A stretch of DNA of 52,911 bases from Dysosmobacter segnis (GTDB lineage Bacteria > Bacillota > Clostridia > Oscillospirales > Oscillospiraceae): the NCBI RefSeq assembly GCF_014297285.1, contig NZ_JACOQI010000021.1, forward strand, positions 1 through 52,911, read 5' to 3'. This document shows, in pieces, positions 30,964-39,693 of the stretch. The position numbers and the translations under genes were made by a program. Within the stretch, counting starts at the first letter, position 1. Each line of letters starts with the position of its first letter. Under the pieces are notes generated by a model. It was not told the origin of the DNA. It did no database searches and was given only the letters and a program-made list of their open reading frames with translations.

Positions 30964-32480
30964 GCGCCCCTCCGTTTCTTTGGCTCATTCAGAAGCCTGT
31001 TCAGGATCTGGCTTGCGTCACCTTTGCTGAGATTGGCGATGTCAAAGCCCTTGCAGCGCTTTTTGATGATTTCCAGCTGCTTCGCCGTTGCGGGAGACTT
31101 CCCCCATTTCCGCACGGCCTGCAGATCCCATAGCATCCGGTCATTTTGATGGTCCCGGATCAGCGTAAGGTATGCCCGGTCAAGCGCTTCCTGCATCCCG
31201 CAGCGGGAGCCGTTGGGTAGATTTACCATGCCCAAAGCATCCGGGCAGGGGATTGTCATACGCTGCTTATTAGCCAGGGAACACACCAGTGAGCCGTCCG
31301 GCATCTTGAACCAGTTAACGTCATGGGTCTGATACTTCATTTCCTGTGCCCACAGATCTACCAGGTGGATGTTCTTCACCCAGCTTTCCGGAGAATCGGA
31401 GGCTACCTCAATCTTCTCCGGCAGTTCAAACAGATCTCCCTCGATATCCTTCTCTTTCCGTTTCGGCACATTATCCATGTCGATACCAAGTAAGGAGGGT
31501 GCCGTACACAGGGACGCCTTTCCGGTAATGCCCACGCAGTCGATCAGCTCCAGACGCTGCTTTCCCGGATAGAGCCGAAGGCCGCGCCCTACCATCTGAG
31601 CATATAGGCTTTCTGACTGCGTCGGCCTCGCCACGATGACCGTTTCCACCCGAGGAATATCGGTGCCCTCGGTGAATACCATGCAGTTGACGATGCAGGG
31701 AATCTCGCCGGCAGTAAAAGCATCAATGATGGCGGAACGGTTCTTGGTTTCGCCGGTAACCACCACAGCACCCTGAATCCTCTTGGCAATTTCTTCAGCT
31801 TGATGTACACTAACAGCGAAGATCAGCGTGGCGCCCACAGCCATATCTCTGTAAGCCTGTGCAATGGCATCTGCGGTGCCGTCCATGGCCTGATCCAGTT
31901 CGCCGGGTGCGTAATCGCCCTGGCGGGTATGAACTGCGGTGATGTCGAACCCAATGTCTACCCGCCGGCAATGGATATCACAGAGATAGCCGTTCTTCAC
32001 TCCCCAGCGCAGATCTCTCTGGAAGATGATCTTGCTGAAAACCGTATCCAGACGAACCCTGTCACCTCGATTGGGGGTGGCCGTGAAACCAATCAGCTTC
32101 TCCGGCCGGAAGTAATCGAAGATCTTCCGGTATGTGCTGGCAGCTGCGTGATGGGCCTCGTCGCAGATAATGAGACGGAAGGCCTCCGGATTGAAGTCGC
32201 TCAGACGGCGCGCCAACGTCTGAATGCTGGCACTGACAACCTCCTCGCCGTGGCTGTGCTGCTGGGCACGTTCAATGCCATAGGAGCAGTTGAAGTATTT
32301 GCGCGGCTGCTCCACCAGTTCTTCACGGTGGGACAGGATCAGCATTCTCTCCCCGTGCCGGGGGATATTCGCAAAAGTAACTGTTTTTCCGAGGCCTGTT
32401 GCCATCTGGGCGAGGAACGCACCAGGCGGCTGCGCCTCGATGGTTTCAATACATTCGGCTTGATATGGCCTTAGTTCCAT
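30960..32480 (-). CDS. SF2 DEAD/DEAH-box helicase
   Basis: A 506-residue superfamily 2 helicase. ELRPYQAECIETI is the Q-motif-like start, Walker A is ATGLGKT (27-33), motif II CDEAH (106-110), motif III FTATP (132-136), and motif VI QMVGRGLRLYPGK lies in the second RecA-like domain. The C-terminal ~130 residues form a phage-specific tail (ATAKQLEIIKKRCKGFDIA). Similar to UvrB/RAD3-like phage helicases, it probably unwinds at the adjacent iteron region during replication. ATG 32480 has GGAGG; the longer frame to 32570 runs through the iterons. Confidence 0.9.
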   Translation of the reverse strand: MELRPYQAECIETIEAQPPGAFLAQMATGLGKTVTFANIPRHGERMLILSHREELVEQPRKYFNCSYGIERAQQHSHGEEVVSASIQTLARRLSDFNPEAFRLIICDEAHHAAASTYRKIFDYFRPEKLIGFTATPNRGDRVRLDTVFSKIIFQRDLRWGVKNGYLCDIHCRRVDIGFDITAVHTRQGDYAPGELDQAMDGTADAIAQAYRDMAVGATLIFAVSVHQAEEIAKRIQGAVVVTGETKNRSAIIDAFTAGEIPCIVNCMVFTEGTDIPRVETVIVARPTQSESLYAQMVGRGLRLYPGKQRLELIDCVGITGKASLCTAPSLLGIDMDNVPKRKEKDIEGDLFELPEKIEVASDSPESWVKNIHLVDLWAQEMKYQTHDVNWFKMPDGSLVCSLANKQRMTIPCPDALGMVNLPNGSRCGMQEALDRAYLTLIRDHQNDRMLWDLQAVRKWGKSPATAKQLEIIKKRCKGFDIANLSKGDASQILNRLLNEPKKRRGA

Positions 32481-32498
32481 AATTTTCCTCCAAAAAAC

Positions 32499-32782
32499 GT
32501 GGAACTGTGGAACAGTGTGGAACTTGTGTTCCACACTTGAAAGCCTTGTGCCACAACGGATACAGGTCAACCGTGGAACCGTGGAACAAATTTTTCAAAA
32601 ATTTCCACGAAAATGTGTGTATATAAATTACTCGAACAAACGTACACACACGCACATTCTTATATATGCTGTATTTTCTGTTCCACAGTTCCACACCCCT
32701 ATAAAAATGATGTTGTAGTCCTTGTGCCGCAACGGTTACAGCCTGTGGAACACTGGTTCCACACATGTTCCTCAAGTTCCAC
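32499..32782. repeat. Iteron cluster, candidate phage replication origin
   Basis: The 303-bp gap holds eleven copies of GTGGAAC on either strand: forward at 32499, 32507, 32517, 32573, 32581 and 32745; inverted at 32528, 32680, 32688, 32756 and 32776. It also holds a ~22-bp direct repeat (32544-32566 and 32720-32742, TTGTGCC-CAACGG-TACAG core). The centre (32588-32680) is AT-rich. Arrays like this beside helicase/primase genes act as initiator-binding origins. Open frames through it are products of the repeats. Confidence 0.7.
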
Positions 32783-32783
32783 A

Positions 32784-34619
32784 CTACAACGGCAAGTCAT
32801 TCGGATCTTCCTCGTCATCCAGATCAACTGCGGGCAGCCGCAGGCAAAAACATTCTGTTGGGATGCCATTGATCCGCTTGCCTCTGGTATTTGCCCGTCC
32901 ACGCGTTTCGATAAGATTCTCCTGCTTCAGATAGGAGATCATGGCCGCAGTCGAGTATCCTGCGTCCTGCAGGATGCGTTCAAAGACAGAGCGAATGATA
33001 TATGCCCGCCCATCTTCCAATGCGCCCAAGACCTCTATATTGGGGTTCTCCGAGCGGCCGCACAGTTTATTGGAATTCTGCGTAACCCAGTCGCACAGGT
33101 ACTTATAACCCCTGTCACCGGCAGATACCGCCGCTTTGGATGCCAGGAACTCCGATACCTGCTCAATCGTCAACGGCTGCTGGCCGGAGAATATCCACTG
33201 ACAGGCCAGCTCGTCCGCCAGGATGATTGCGGCAGCGGCCATGGCCTGTTTCTCCGTGGTGTCACGGTCGCTGAGGATCCGAAACAGTTCCCGGTACCGT
33301 TCTGATACCTGATCTATTACGCCTGGCTGATAAAGACGCTCCACAAATTTTCTTCCGGCAAAACCGTAATTCCGCTTCACTGCACCGGAAATCCGCATAC
33401 CGTCCTTAATAACCGCTTGGGCAGACTTGCATTCAATATCGATAACACGGTTTACTGCGCCGGCACCGCTGGCCGTGCCCGTCAAGGGAGATTCACCCGT
33501 AGTCAGGATGCAGTTCCTCCATGTTGGCGTCAGATCCACGCCACCGGAGCGGTTGCCACGGGTTCGGCCAACGCCCTGTGCCAGCTTATAAACATCGAAT
33601 GTAGTACGGCCTTTGCTGTCCTTAGCGAGCTGAAGCTCATCCAGACAGAATGGCAGATTGTTCAGAAACGCGGCTGTCTTCTCCATGCCGACCACGGTAC
33701 CGTCAAAGGTCTTGACATAAGCGCCTACAGCAGGGTCTCCCCATACGCTGGCGGCCACCATCAGAGCCACCGTCTTGCCGGTGCCTGAATCAACACCCCA
33801 TAAATGGACGAAGAATGGGAGACAGTTCAACGGCTCCAGCAGTACCGAGGCGAAGGAAGCCGCCAGGATGATCTTTGCCGTTGTGGACATCTCCCGAACC
33901 TCCGCCGCCGTTTCCAGCCATTTTGTTTCAGAGCCCCGGCTCCGGACCGTCTGGAACATCGCCTTGAAATTGACGTCACCGTCAAAAATCAGGCCGTCAA
34001 CAAAGGGAGAAAAGCCCTCGTCCGGTATGTAGCCGAAGCGTCCGATGCTCTTTTTCTCCGGAATCAGATAATAATTCATGTTTTCCATGTCGGAGATGTA
34101 CTGAATAAAGGCCCTGGCGTTCTGGCTGGTCACCGCAATGCCGGAGCCAGCCAGCTCCGTGACCTTATTGGAACTGGCCAGCACCGTCTTGCTGACGATG
34201 ATCTTTCTCCATATGGTACCCTTCCGGAATGCCAGCTGAAGCTTTTCTTCACCCGTGTCAATATTCACCAACCGTTCCACCGGCATGATCGGATGCGGAC
34301 AGGCAACCTCATCGTTATAGCCGTTCTTCTTAAAAATGCCGCTGTCATCTGCCTCCCAGTCGCCGGCATTGAGCTCCAGCGGCTGGTTCGTGAAGTTGGT
34401 AACGTTATCGATATAAATGGTGCCGCTCTGGGCCTTCAGACTTTCCACGTATTTCTTGTACATGGTCTTGAAGCCTTTAAATCCCTTGGAAACGGAATAT
34501 GCCGCCAGTTCCTCCATCTTGGCCGCATGAGTGAAAGGCTCCTTGTGATACGCATACAGCGCCTCATACGGCGTTGTGGTTAAAAAATCATCTTTTTCGA
34601 AGCTCCATTCTTCACTCAT
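32784..34619 (-). CDS. DUF927-type replicative ATPase/helicase
   Basis: A 611-residue protein with the DUF927 arrangement: a beta-rich middle (YYLIPEKKSIGRFGYIPDEG), Walker A WGVDSGTGKT (274-283) in GVDSGTGKTVALMVAASVWG, and a sensor/Walker B-like segment PFCLDELQLA. A GGVDLTPTWRNCILTTGE region follows, and the C-terminus is wing-like (TAAMISYLKQENLIETRGRA). DUF927 proteins are superfamily 3-like phage and plasmid replication ATPases. With the CHC2 protein encoded next door it probably makes a helicase-primase pair acting on the iteron region. GGGAGATAGCT precedes ATG 34619. Confidence 0.85.
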   Translation of the reverse strand: MSEEWSFEKDDFLTTTPYEALYAYHKEPFTHAAKMEELAAYSVSKGFKGFKTMYKKYVESLKAQSGTIYIDNVTNFTNQPLELNAGDWEADDSGIFKKNGYNDEVACPHPIMPVERLVNIDTGEEKLQLAFRKGTIWRKIIVSKTVLASSNKVTELAGSGIAVTSQNARAFIQYISDMENMNYYLIPEKKSIGRFGYIPDEGFSPFVDGLIFDGDVNFKAMFQTVRSRGSETKWLETAAEVREMSTTAKIILAASFASVLLEPLNCLPFFVHLWGVDSGTGKTVALMVAASVWGDPAVGAYVKTFDGTVVGMEKTAAFLNNLPFCLDELQLAKDSKGRTTFDVYKLAQGVGRTRGNRSGGVDLTPTWRNCILTTGESPLTGTASGAGAVNRVIDIECKSAQAVIKDGMRISGAVKRNYGFAGRKFVERLYQPGVIDQVSERYRELFRILSDRDTTEKQAMAAAAIILADELACQWIFSGQQPLTIEQVSEFLASKAAVSAGDRGYKYLCDWVTQNSNKLCGRSENPNIEVLGALEDGRAYIIRSVFERILQDAGYSTAAMISYLKQENLIETRGRANTRGKRINGIPTECFCLRLPAVDLDDEEDPNDLPL

Positions 34620-34621
34620 AG

Positions 34622-35146
34622 CTATCTCCCTATATTCTGATCCAGCCACCATTCAAGGACTGGTAGTTTCTTGGCCGCCTCCGCATACAGAGGATGGATG
34701 TATCCGACGATATCCGGGGAAAGAAATTTTTGAGCTTCCCATAACTGTCGGTATTCTGCCGCTTTCTCTCGATACAACGCCGCAGCGGCTTCTTTTTCCT
34801 GTGCTTCTCGCCGGCGAGCTTCCAGCAGAGCGGATCTCTCTGCCATGCTGGGACGCTCGCCGGTGAGACCAAGCCCAAAATCACAGTTGAGCTTCAGGCA
34901 CGCTTGCGCGAAACTGAGTCCAAACAGCCGCATTACAAAATCAATCACGCTGCCGCCGGCGCCGCATCCGAAACAATGCCAGCCGGTTTTACTGCCGTCG
35001 TAGACTTTCAGGCTTCCGTGGTTGTCTCCGGTATGGAAGGGACACTGGATATAACCGCCGCGATCCGGATGAAAGCCATACAGCTCCACCACCTGACGAG
35101 CTGTCAAATGTTCCTTGATCTGTCGGGCCAGATCATTCCCAGGCAT
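34622..35146 (-). CDS. CHC2 zinc-finger primase domain protein
   Basis: A 174-residue protein with an intact DnaG-type CHC2 zinc finger (QCPFHTGDNHGSLKVYDGS, then WHCFGCGAGGSVIDFVMRLF: Cys-His-Cys-Cys). A charged coiled-coil tail follows (LLEARRREAQEKEAAAALYR). The TOPRIM catalytic core is missing, so it is the template-recognition half of a primase, likely working with the DUF927 ATPase. It overlaps the nuclease gene upstream by 14 bases. Confidence 0.88.
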   Translation of the reverse strand: MPGNDLARQIKEHLTARQVVELYGFHPDRGGYIQCPFHTGDNHGSLKVYDGSKTGWHCFGCGAGGSVIDFVMRLFGLSFAQACLKLNCDFGLGLTGERPSMAERSALLEARRREAQEKEAAAALYREKAAEYRQLWEAQKFLSPDIVGYIHPLYAEAAKKLPVLEWWLDQNIGR

Positions 35147-35978
35147 CCGCGGCCAGCTCCTTGTAATTCAGGATGGCAGTCAGGTGCTTGGTGGCTTTAC
35201 AGTAGTCGCAATGCTCGCAGCGGGTCGGTTGAATGCGACCTTCCTTGATTGCCTGGTATCGCGGCGCCCGGTCCTCCACTTCAGCCAGCTTGGCAGCCAA
35301 GTCCTCGTCTGCGATGTAAAGGGCCTCCAGATCAGGGGATTCTTCCTTCGTGCCAACTGCCAGAACGAACGGCAGCATATTGCCCTCGATGGCCTGATAG
35401 ATGGCTCCCTGAATGTCATAGCCATAAAACTCGATGAACGGGATCTTGCAGTGATCCTCGGCCGACCACACATCCGCCATATCCTTCATGGCTTTCTGGT
35501 CCACAATGGCCCCATCACAAAAGCCCAGTGCGGCTGCCGTATTAGGGAAACGCTGCACAATGGCTTTGCAGGTGTCGCCATCCAGCAGGCTGTCGATTTT
35601 GATTTTGAACGGTACACCGGCAATCTCGCCGGTACGGATGACCTGCTTTTTGCCGGACATCAGAAGCATATACAGCTCATCCGACTGCATACGCACAACT
35701 ACCTCGGTAGCCCGGAGATATTCAGCCTTCAAGGTACCGTCCCGCTTGAAGATCTCCGGGTGCTGTGCCTGATAAAGGGGCAGCTCACCAGAAAACCATG
35801 CGTCAATGTAGCCGCCGACCAGAAGGGCCGTGGAGGAAGGGGGATGGTACTCCCCCTTCAGCTCCGCCAGCGCCGCCGCTTCACATTTCTCGAAAGCCTT
35901 AAACTGCGTGGAGCCCATGTAGGCCATGTTCATTTCAGGCGAGTAATAATTCTCAGCCGTAACAACAGGTAGGGCCAT
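35133..35978 (-). CDS. PD-(D/E)XK exonuclease (DUF3799/RecE-like)
   Basis: A 281-residue protein. STQFKAFEKCEAAALAEL near the start, LLVGGYIDAW, then VPFKIKIDSL (catalytic Asp), AIVDQKAMKD (D-x-K) and YDIQGAIYQA form the RecE/Cas4-like PD-(D/E)XK core. CEHCDYC near the C-terminus may be an added metal site. It processes double-strand ends for phage recombination together with the SbcC-like ATPase and the gene between them. ATG 35978 overlaps the upstream stop by one base. Confidence 0.85.
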   Translation of the reverse strand: MALPVVTAENYYSPEMNMAYMGSTQFKAFEKCEAAALAELKGEYHPPSSTALLVGGYIDAWFSGELPLYQAQHPEIFKRDGTLKAEYLRATEVVVRMQSDELYMLLMSGKKQVIRTGEIAGVPFKIKIDSLLDGDTCKAIVQRFPNTAAALGFCDGAIVDQKAMKDMADVWSAEDHCKIPFIEFYGYDIQGAIYQAIEGNMLPFVLAVGTKEESPDLEALYIADEDLAAKLAEVEDRAPRYQAIKEGRIQPTRCEHCDYCKATKHLTAILNYKELAADAWE

Positions 35979-36691
35979 CACAGCACCTCCCCGGTCTCCG
36001 GATCGACCTGGATGTGCTCAGGATCGAGTTCCTGCTGCATTTCTGCAGCGGTTTCAGCTTCCTGCTGCATTTCTGCAGCGGTTTCAGCTTCCTGCTGCAT
36101 TTCCGCAGCGGTTTCAGCTTCCTGCTGCGTTTCCGCAGCGGACGCAGCTTCCTTTCGCTTCTGAGCACAAGCCGCGCAGAGGGGAACGCCGTAATGCTTG
36201 ATGGTATAGCCGGCAAGCCAGCGGGCATCTTTTCCCATGGCCGGTTCAATCGGCTGCTTACAATCCGTGCAGGGCGGTACCGGTTCCTGTTTCTGCACGC
36301 GGGGCTTATAGGGCCGGATGCGGATGCCGTCAGTCATACCGCCATCCTGCGGGTCTCGGACATTATGATCCACAAAAAGCTGGATCTGCTTGCCAACCAG
36401 CGTGGATGCCTTGGCGTCGCCGAACAGCTTTCGCAGCGTCTTTCGATTGGTCGAATTGACGATCAGCGGCCGGACCTGCATAATGCCCGGCACACGTTCT
36501 TCCGTGAAGGAAAGCACGTCCTTGTTCTCTTTTCCACGCTGGAGCGTCACGGATCCATACCAGAGGCCGGCAATCGTGAGTACCGGCTCCACACCGTCAT
36601 CGATGTCTTCGGCTCCAAGATATTCGGATTCCCGCATCTGGCCCAGGCGCTCATCTCCGGTCAGCTGGCGCAGTCTATCTTTCGTCATCAT
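35978..36691 (-). CDS. Recombination-module protein with a repeat tail
   Basis: A 237-residue protein. The first ~125 residues (VLTIAGLWYGSVTLQRGKEN, RPLIVNSTNRKTLRKLFGD) form a beta-rich domain of the kind encoded beside phage RecE/RecT modules and may bind single-stranded DNA. Then come a C-x2-C...C-x2-C zinc site (CTDC, CAAC) and a C-terminal 10-residue tandem repeat, AETAAEMQQE, about four times. ATG 36691 or 36688 both fit GGAGGAATG. The repeat part is very different in composition from its neighbours. Confidence 0.65.
   Translation of the reverse strand: MMTKDRLRQLTGDERLGQMRESEYLGAEDIDDGVEPVLTIAGLWYGSVTLQRGKENKDVLSFTEERVPGIMQVRPLIVNSTNRKTLRKLFGDAKASTLVGKQIQLFVDHNVRDPQDGGMTDGIRIRPYKPRVQKQEPVPPCTDCKQPIEPAMGKDARWLAGYTIKHYGVPLCAACAQKRKEAASAAETQQEAETAAEMQQEAETAAEMQQEAETAAEMQQELDPEHIQVDPETGEVL
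36031..36150. repeat. 30-bp tandem repeat inside a gene
   Basis: Four units of exactly 30 bp (36031-36060, 36061-36090, 36091-36120, 36121-36150), the first two identical and the others differing by 1-4 bases. The unit encodes a 10-residue acidic/Gln-rich helix repeat in frame, so copy-number change would keep the reading frame. Confidence 0.95.
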
Positions 36692-36917
36692 GATTACATT
36701 CCTCCGTTTGATCTGATACTCTTGGAATAGCAGCATCCACGATAGCCATAATAAAACGGCATTCCTCATAACAAATATTGGTATCCGCCTTGATGATGAT
36801 ATCCATGATCTTGGCTGCAGCCTTCATCAGGTTTGCCATTCTATACGGCGGGACATAAAAGCCGGTAGTTGTGAGGAGACGCTCTTTTTCAGCCTGTAAA
36901 CGTTCCGCAGCAGTCAC
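36675..36917 (-). CDS. Small helical phage protein
   Basis: An 80-residue protein (LQAEKERLLTTTGFYVPPYR, then MKAAAKIMDIIIKADTNICY) with a GTG start in a GTGA overlap with the SbcC-like gene and GGAGGTG upstream. The small helical hairpin has no known family. It sits within the recombination module. Confidence 0.6.
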   Translation of the reverse strand: MTAAERLQAEKERLLTTTGFYVPPYRMANLMKAAAKIMDIIIKADTNICYEECRFIMAIVDAAIPRVSDQTEECNHDDER

Positions 36918-38359
36918 AGCTCTGTCACCTCCAGCGCATCGGAGTCCGTCACCCGCGTGGCGATCAGCTGGAGGCCCTTCTCCTTGCACTTGGCGTACAG
37001 CCGATCCCGGCTCTCCTTATCCAGCCGCTCAGCGCCATCCACAAGGATGATCTGAAGCTGGCCAGGCTTGCTGACAGAAATATCCACGCACAGCTCCAGC
37101 AGCTCACCGTCAGACAGGTTCGAGATGGGCAGGCCCCGGATCAGCGGCACGCCGTTTTCCACGGTCAGGCCTTCCACGGGGATCTTGGCGGTTTCAAGGA
37201 TCTTCGCCGGCAGCTCTCTGGCCAGCTCGATTTTCCGGGTGAACTCAGAGGATTGCTCCGTGAGATCTTCCAGTTCCGCCTGCATGGCTACCATGCGCTG
37301 GTACTCGTTGAGGTGCTTCCGCATCTCCTCGGCGGTATCCAGTTCCTGTGAAAGGGCTGTGGTATCCACCGGCTCCCGGCCTGCGTAATCCGCCGCAACG
37401 CCCATATCCTTCTCCAGCTTGGCTGCGGCAGTCTCATATTTGGACTGCACCACATCGGCCTTTTCCTGCCGGCGCTGTTCCATGCCGGACAATTTTTCTT
37501 CCGTGGCCTTCAGCTCCGCTTTCAGGCGTTCCATCGTGCCGGTCAAGGACGCACGTTCTCTGGCAATATCACTGTCAATGGCAGCCAGATCCATATCCCG
37601 CTGCGCTTCCAATCCCCGGAGTTTGGCGTCATAGCCGCTGCGGAATGCCTTTGCCCGCTCAATACGGCTGTTCTGTTCCCGCAGCCGTTCCAGCTCCCGG
37701 TATTTCTCTCCGGATGGATAATTGTTCCAGCGGTCATAGTCATAGCCAGATGGAATATCTTTGGCGATATCCGCTATAAAAGCCTGCTTGTTGCGGATAT
37801 CCCGGTTGATATTCTGCCGAGACTGGAAGTAAATGCCGTTCTCTGCCTGAATATCATTCAGGACTTCCAGAATGTGCTGGCCGTAATCCACACCCTGTGG
37901 GATCTCACCGAACTGCTCCTTGATCCAATTCATATCCCACTGAAATTCAATGAGGTTCAGGATCTCCCGGTTTTTCTCCTGACGGGAGAGCTGCGTAAAC
38001 TTCACCGGATCCAACTGGAGCGGCGTGAAGATCTGGGCCAAGAACTCAGCTGGTCTTGTCTGAAGCATGGAGCCGTCCCGCACCTTCACCGTGCCGGCGG
38101 ATTTGGCGGGCAGGGCCTTCCGGTCAATGGACAGGCCGGTATTGGTCTCAATGATGATTTCGCCCTCATCGGCGCCCTGGTGAACGATATAGTCCCGGTC
38201 AGAACGGTTGGTGAGGGCATAACGGATGGCATCCAGCACAGATGTCTTTCCGCTCCCCTTGGGGCCGGAGATCTCCACGGACTTCCCATCAAGGGTAGTC
38301 TCCCGGATGCCAAACAGGTTTTTGATCGTAATTTTTGTGGTTTTCATTGACATTCTCAC
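36914..38359 (-). CDS. SbcC/RecF-like AAA ATPase
   Basis: A 481-residue SMC-type ATPase: Walker A GPKGSGKTSV (32-41), a central coiled coil (~220-370), an ABC signature LSDGE (415-419) and Walker B LVDGAERL (439-446). The usual catalytic glutamate after the Walker B Asp is Gly here, unless the Glu two residues on substitutes. Together with the PD-(D/E)XK nuclease it resembles phage SbcCD/gp46-47-like recombination pairs. A GTG start at 38359 has AGGGG at six bases; ATGs at 38353 and 38347 are alternatives. Confidence 0.85.
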   Translation of the reverse strand: MRMSMKTTKITIKNLFGIRETTLDGKSVEISGPKGSGKTSVLDAIRYALTNRSDRDYIVHQGADEGEIIIETNTGLSIDRKALPAKSAGTVKVRDGSMLQTRPAEFLAQIFTPLQLDPVKFTQLSRQEKNREILNLIEFQWDMNWIKEQFGEIPQGVDYGQHILEVLNDIQAENGIYFQSRQNINRDIRNKQAFIADIAKDIPSGYDYDRWNNYPSGEKYRELERLREQNSRIERAKAFRSGYDAKLRGLEAQRDMDLAAIDSDIARERASLTGTMERLKAELKATEEKLSGMEQRRQEKADVVQSKYETAAAKLEKDMGVAADYAGREPVDTTALSQELDTAEEMRKHLNEYQRMVAMQAELEDLTEQSSEFTRKIELARELPAKILETAKIPVEGLTVENGVPLIRGLPISNLSDGELLELCVDISVSKPGQLQIILVDGAERLDKESRDRLYAKCKEKGLQLIATRVTDSDALEVTEL

Positions 38360-38406
38360 TTTCTACCCCTATGATAGGGGTGAAGTTGTTCGGCATGGTG
38401 CCGATC

Positions 38407-38441
38407 TGCCCCTGACAGGTGTGCGAGACCTGCCAGGGGCA
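38407..38441 (+). terminator. Hairpin with U-run on the plus strand
   Basis: A 14-bp stem with one mismatch (TGCCCCTGACAGGT with ACCTGCCAGGGGCA) followed on the plus strand by TTTCTTTTT. All nearby genes are on minus, so it either stops antisense transcription or acts as an RNA stabiliser between the two minus genes. A small CCCCTATGATAGGGG hairpin (38367-38381) is next to it. Confidence 0.55.
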
Positions 38442-38448
38442 TTTCTTT

Positions 38449-39183
38449 TTATAGAACAACGTGGACGGAACCTTCAGACACTTCCTGCTCCAGTCTGCCT
38501 TCCAGATACTTCTTGATGGTTTCCCGGGCAGTCAGACGCCACATGCCGCCGTCAGCCTCGATGAAGCTGATACCACGGTCGCTGACGCGAATCAAGAAGA
38601 TGCTCTCCGGCTGCTCGACTTCCTGGAAAGTACGATAGGGCCGGAGCTTCACCAGCGGACGGATCTGCTCGTTGGTCTGGAGTGCTACTCCCTTCTGGGT
38701 GGTAATAGTGGTGGCGATCCCGTTATCGTTGTAGATCACCTTGGCTCCCAAAGAGATGTCGCTGACCAACTTCATGGCATAGAGCGTGTCCGGGGTCTCC
38801 TGGAAACGGGTGCGGAGGGCGATCTGCGCTTCTTCAAAGCCAAGGGTCACCTTCTGGTCCCAGCCGGGAACGTCTGTGGCGTGTGCTTCATAATAGACCT
38901 GCCGGAAGCAGCGCTCGTCATAATCTTTGGACTGGCCGAAGCAGCGGACAGTCTTGCAGTCCGGAACGGCGATGTACAGCGGGGCGTCCATCTCGCTTGC
39001 TTCGGTTCTGACCATCGTTACCAGTGCGTCCAGACTGTTCAAGTCCAGCGTATACGGATGGAAGATGGTCGGCAGCAGTTCCTCGATGTTACCGTCGCTG
39101 GTAACACAGAATGTGGAGCCGTTGACATTAGTAATGAGCGGCTGCGTGGTCTTCTGGATGTGTTCGATAAATTCTTTCAGCAT
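38449..39183 (-). CDS. Uncharacterised phage protein of the early region
   Basis: A 244-residue protein (MLKEFIEHIQKTTQPLITNV, FCVTSDGNIEELLPTIFHPY, FIEADGGMWRLTARETIKKY). It seems to be a conserved early phage protein found upstream of the recombination genes. The pattern of an N-terminal helical segment and alternating beta/alpha recalls DUF2303-like proteins, but I cannot support that. GTAAGGAGAAC precedes ATG 39183. Confidence 0.6.
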   Translation of the reverse strand: MLKEFIEHIQKTTQPLITNVNGSTFCVTSDGNIEELLPTIFHPYTLDLNSLDALVTMVRTEASEMDAPLYIAVPDCKTVRCFGQSKDYDERCFRQVYYEAHATDVPGWDQKVTLGFEEAQIALRTRFQETPDTLYAMKLVSDISLGAKVIYNDNGIATTITTQKGVALQTNEQIRPLVKLRPYRTFQEVEQPESIFLIRVSDRGISFIEADGGMWRLTARETIKKYLEGRLEQEVSEGSVHVVL

Positions 39184-39195
39184 GGAATGTTCTCC

Positions 39196-39555
39196 TTACA
39201 TAGCGGTTTTGACCAGTTTCAACATAGGCGGAGCATCCTGCTCCGTACCGTCTACAGCCATTTGACCGGGAATCTGCGGTACCATTTCAACAATGGTATC
39301 TTCATCAGCCACGTACAGGGCCGTGGTCACGGGATTAGTTGCTGCCAGCTTAGATGTGGCCACACAGCTCACAGTAATGTTCTGCCTGGTATCATCAGGT
39401 TTGAGCGTGAGGGTAATCGTCAGCTTGCGTGCCGCAGTGGCAGACGTGTTGGGGTCCAGGATGTTATTCAGCAGGCTGGACATCTCATAGTCAGCCCGCT
39501 CCTGAATCGCTCCACGCGCCATCTGCAGGATTGATTTTTGGATGCCGGAATCCAT
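39196..39555 (-). CDS. Small early phage protein
   Basis: A 119-residue protein: a helical start (IQKSILQMARGAIQERADYE) then a beta-rich region (ARKLTITLTLKPDDTRQNIT, VSCVATSKLA). GAAAGGAGG lies at good spacing before ATG 39555; the open extension to 39639 crosses a GC-rich hairpin and is rejected. Function unknown. Confidence 0.65.
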   Translation of the reverse strand: MDSGIQKSILQMARGAIQERADYEMSSLLNNILDPNTSATAARKLTITLTLKPDDTRQNITVSCVATSKLAATNPVTTALYVADEDTIVEMVPQIPGQMAVDGTEQDAPPMLKLVKTAM

Positions 39556-39597
39556 AAGACTTCCTCCTTTCTTTCGTAATAAGGGCTCCAGCCCTCT

Positions 39598-39669
39598 GCC
39601 GGACGCCCCGCGGCTAACCTGCTCGGGGCGGCCCGGCAAAAAGAGAGTTGCGGGCGCCGGGAACGCCCG
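39598..39669 (-). terminator. Two GC-rich hairpins in an early gap
   Basis: On the minus strand a CGGGCG/CGCCCG stem (39651-39669) is followed by CAACTCTCTTTTT, a moderate intrinsic terminator after the gene ending at 39694. A second hairpin (39598-39637, CGCCCCG/CGGGGCG) lies in front of the ribosome binding site of the gene starting at 39555 and may be an attenuating leader. Confidence 0.5.
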
Positions 39670-39693
39670 ACAGAAGGCTGGATATATACAGGA

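Noticed and set aside
32446..32784. 112-codon minus-strand frame in the iteron region
   Set aside because: It is produced by repeated GTGGAAC/GTTCCAC units, lacks a ribosome binding site and overlaps the helicase start.
36031..36150. CRISPR-like short repeats
   Set aside because: The 30-bp units are directly adjacent with no spacers and are in frame within a gene; no cas genes are present.
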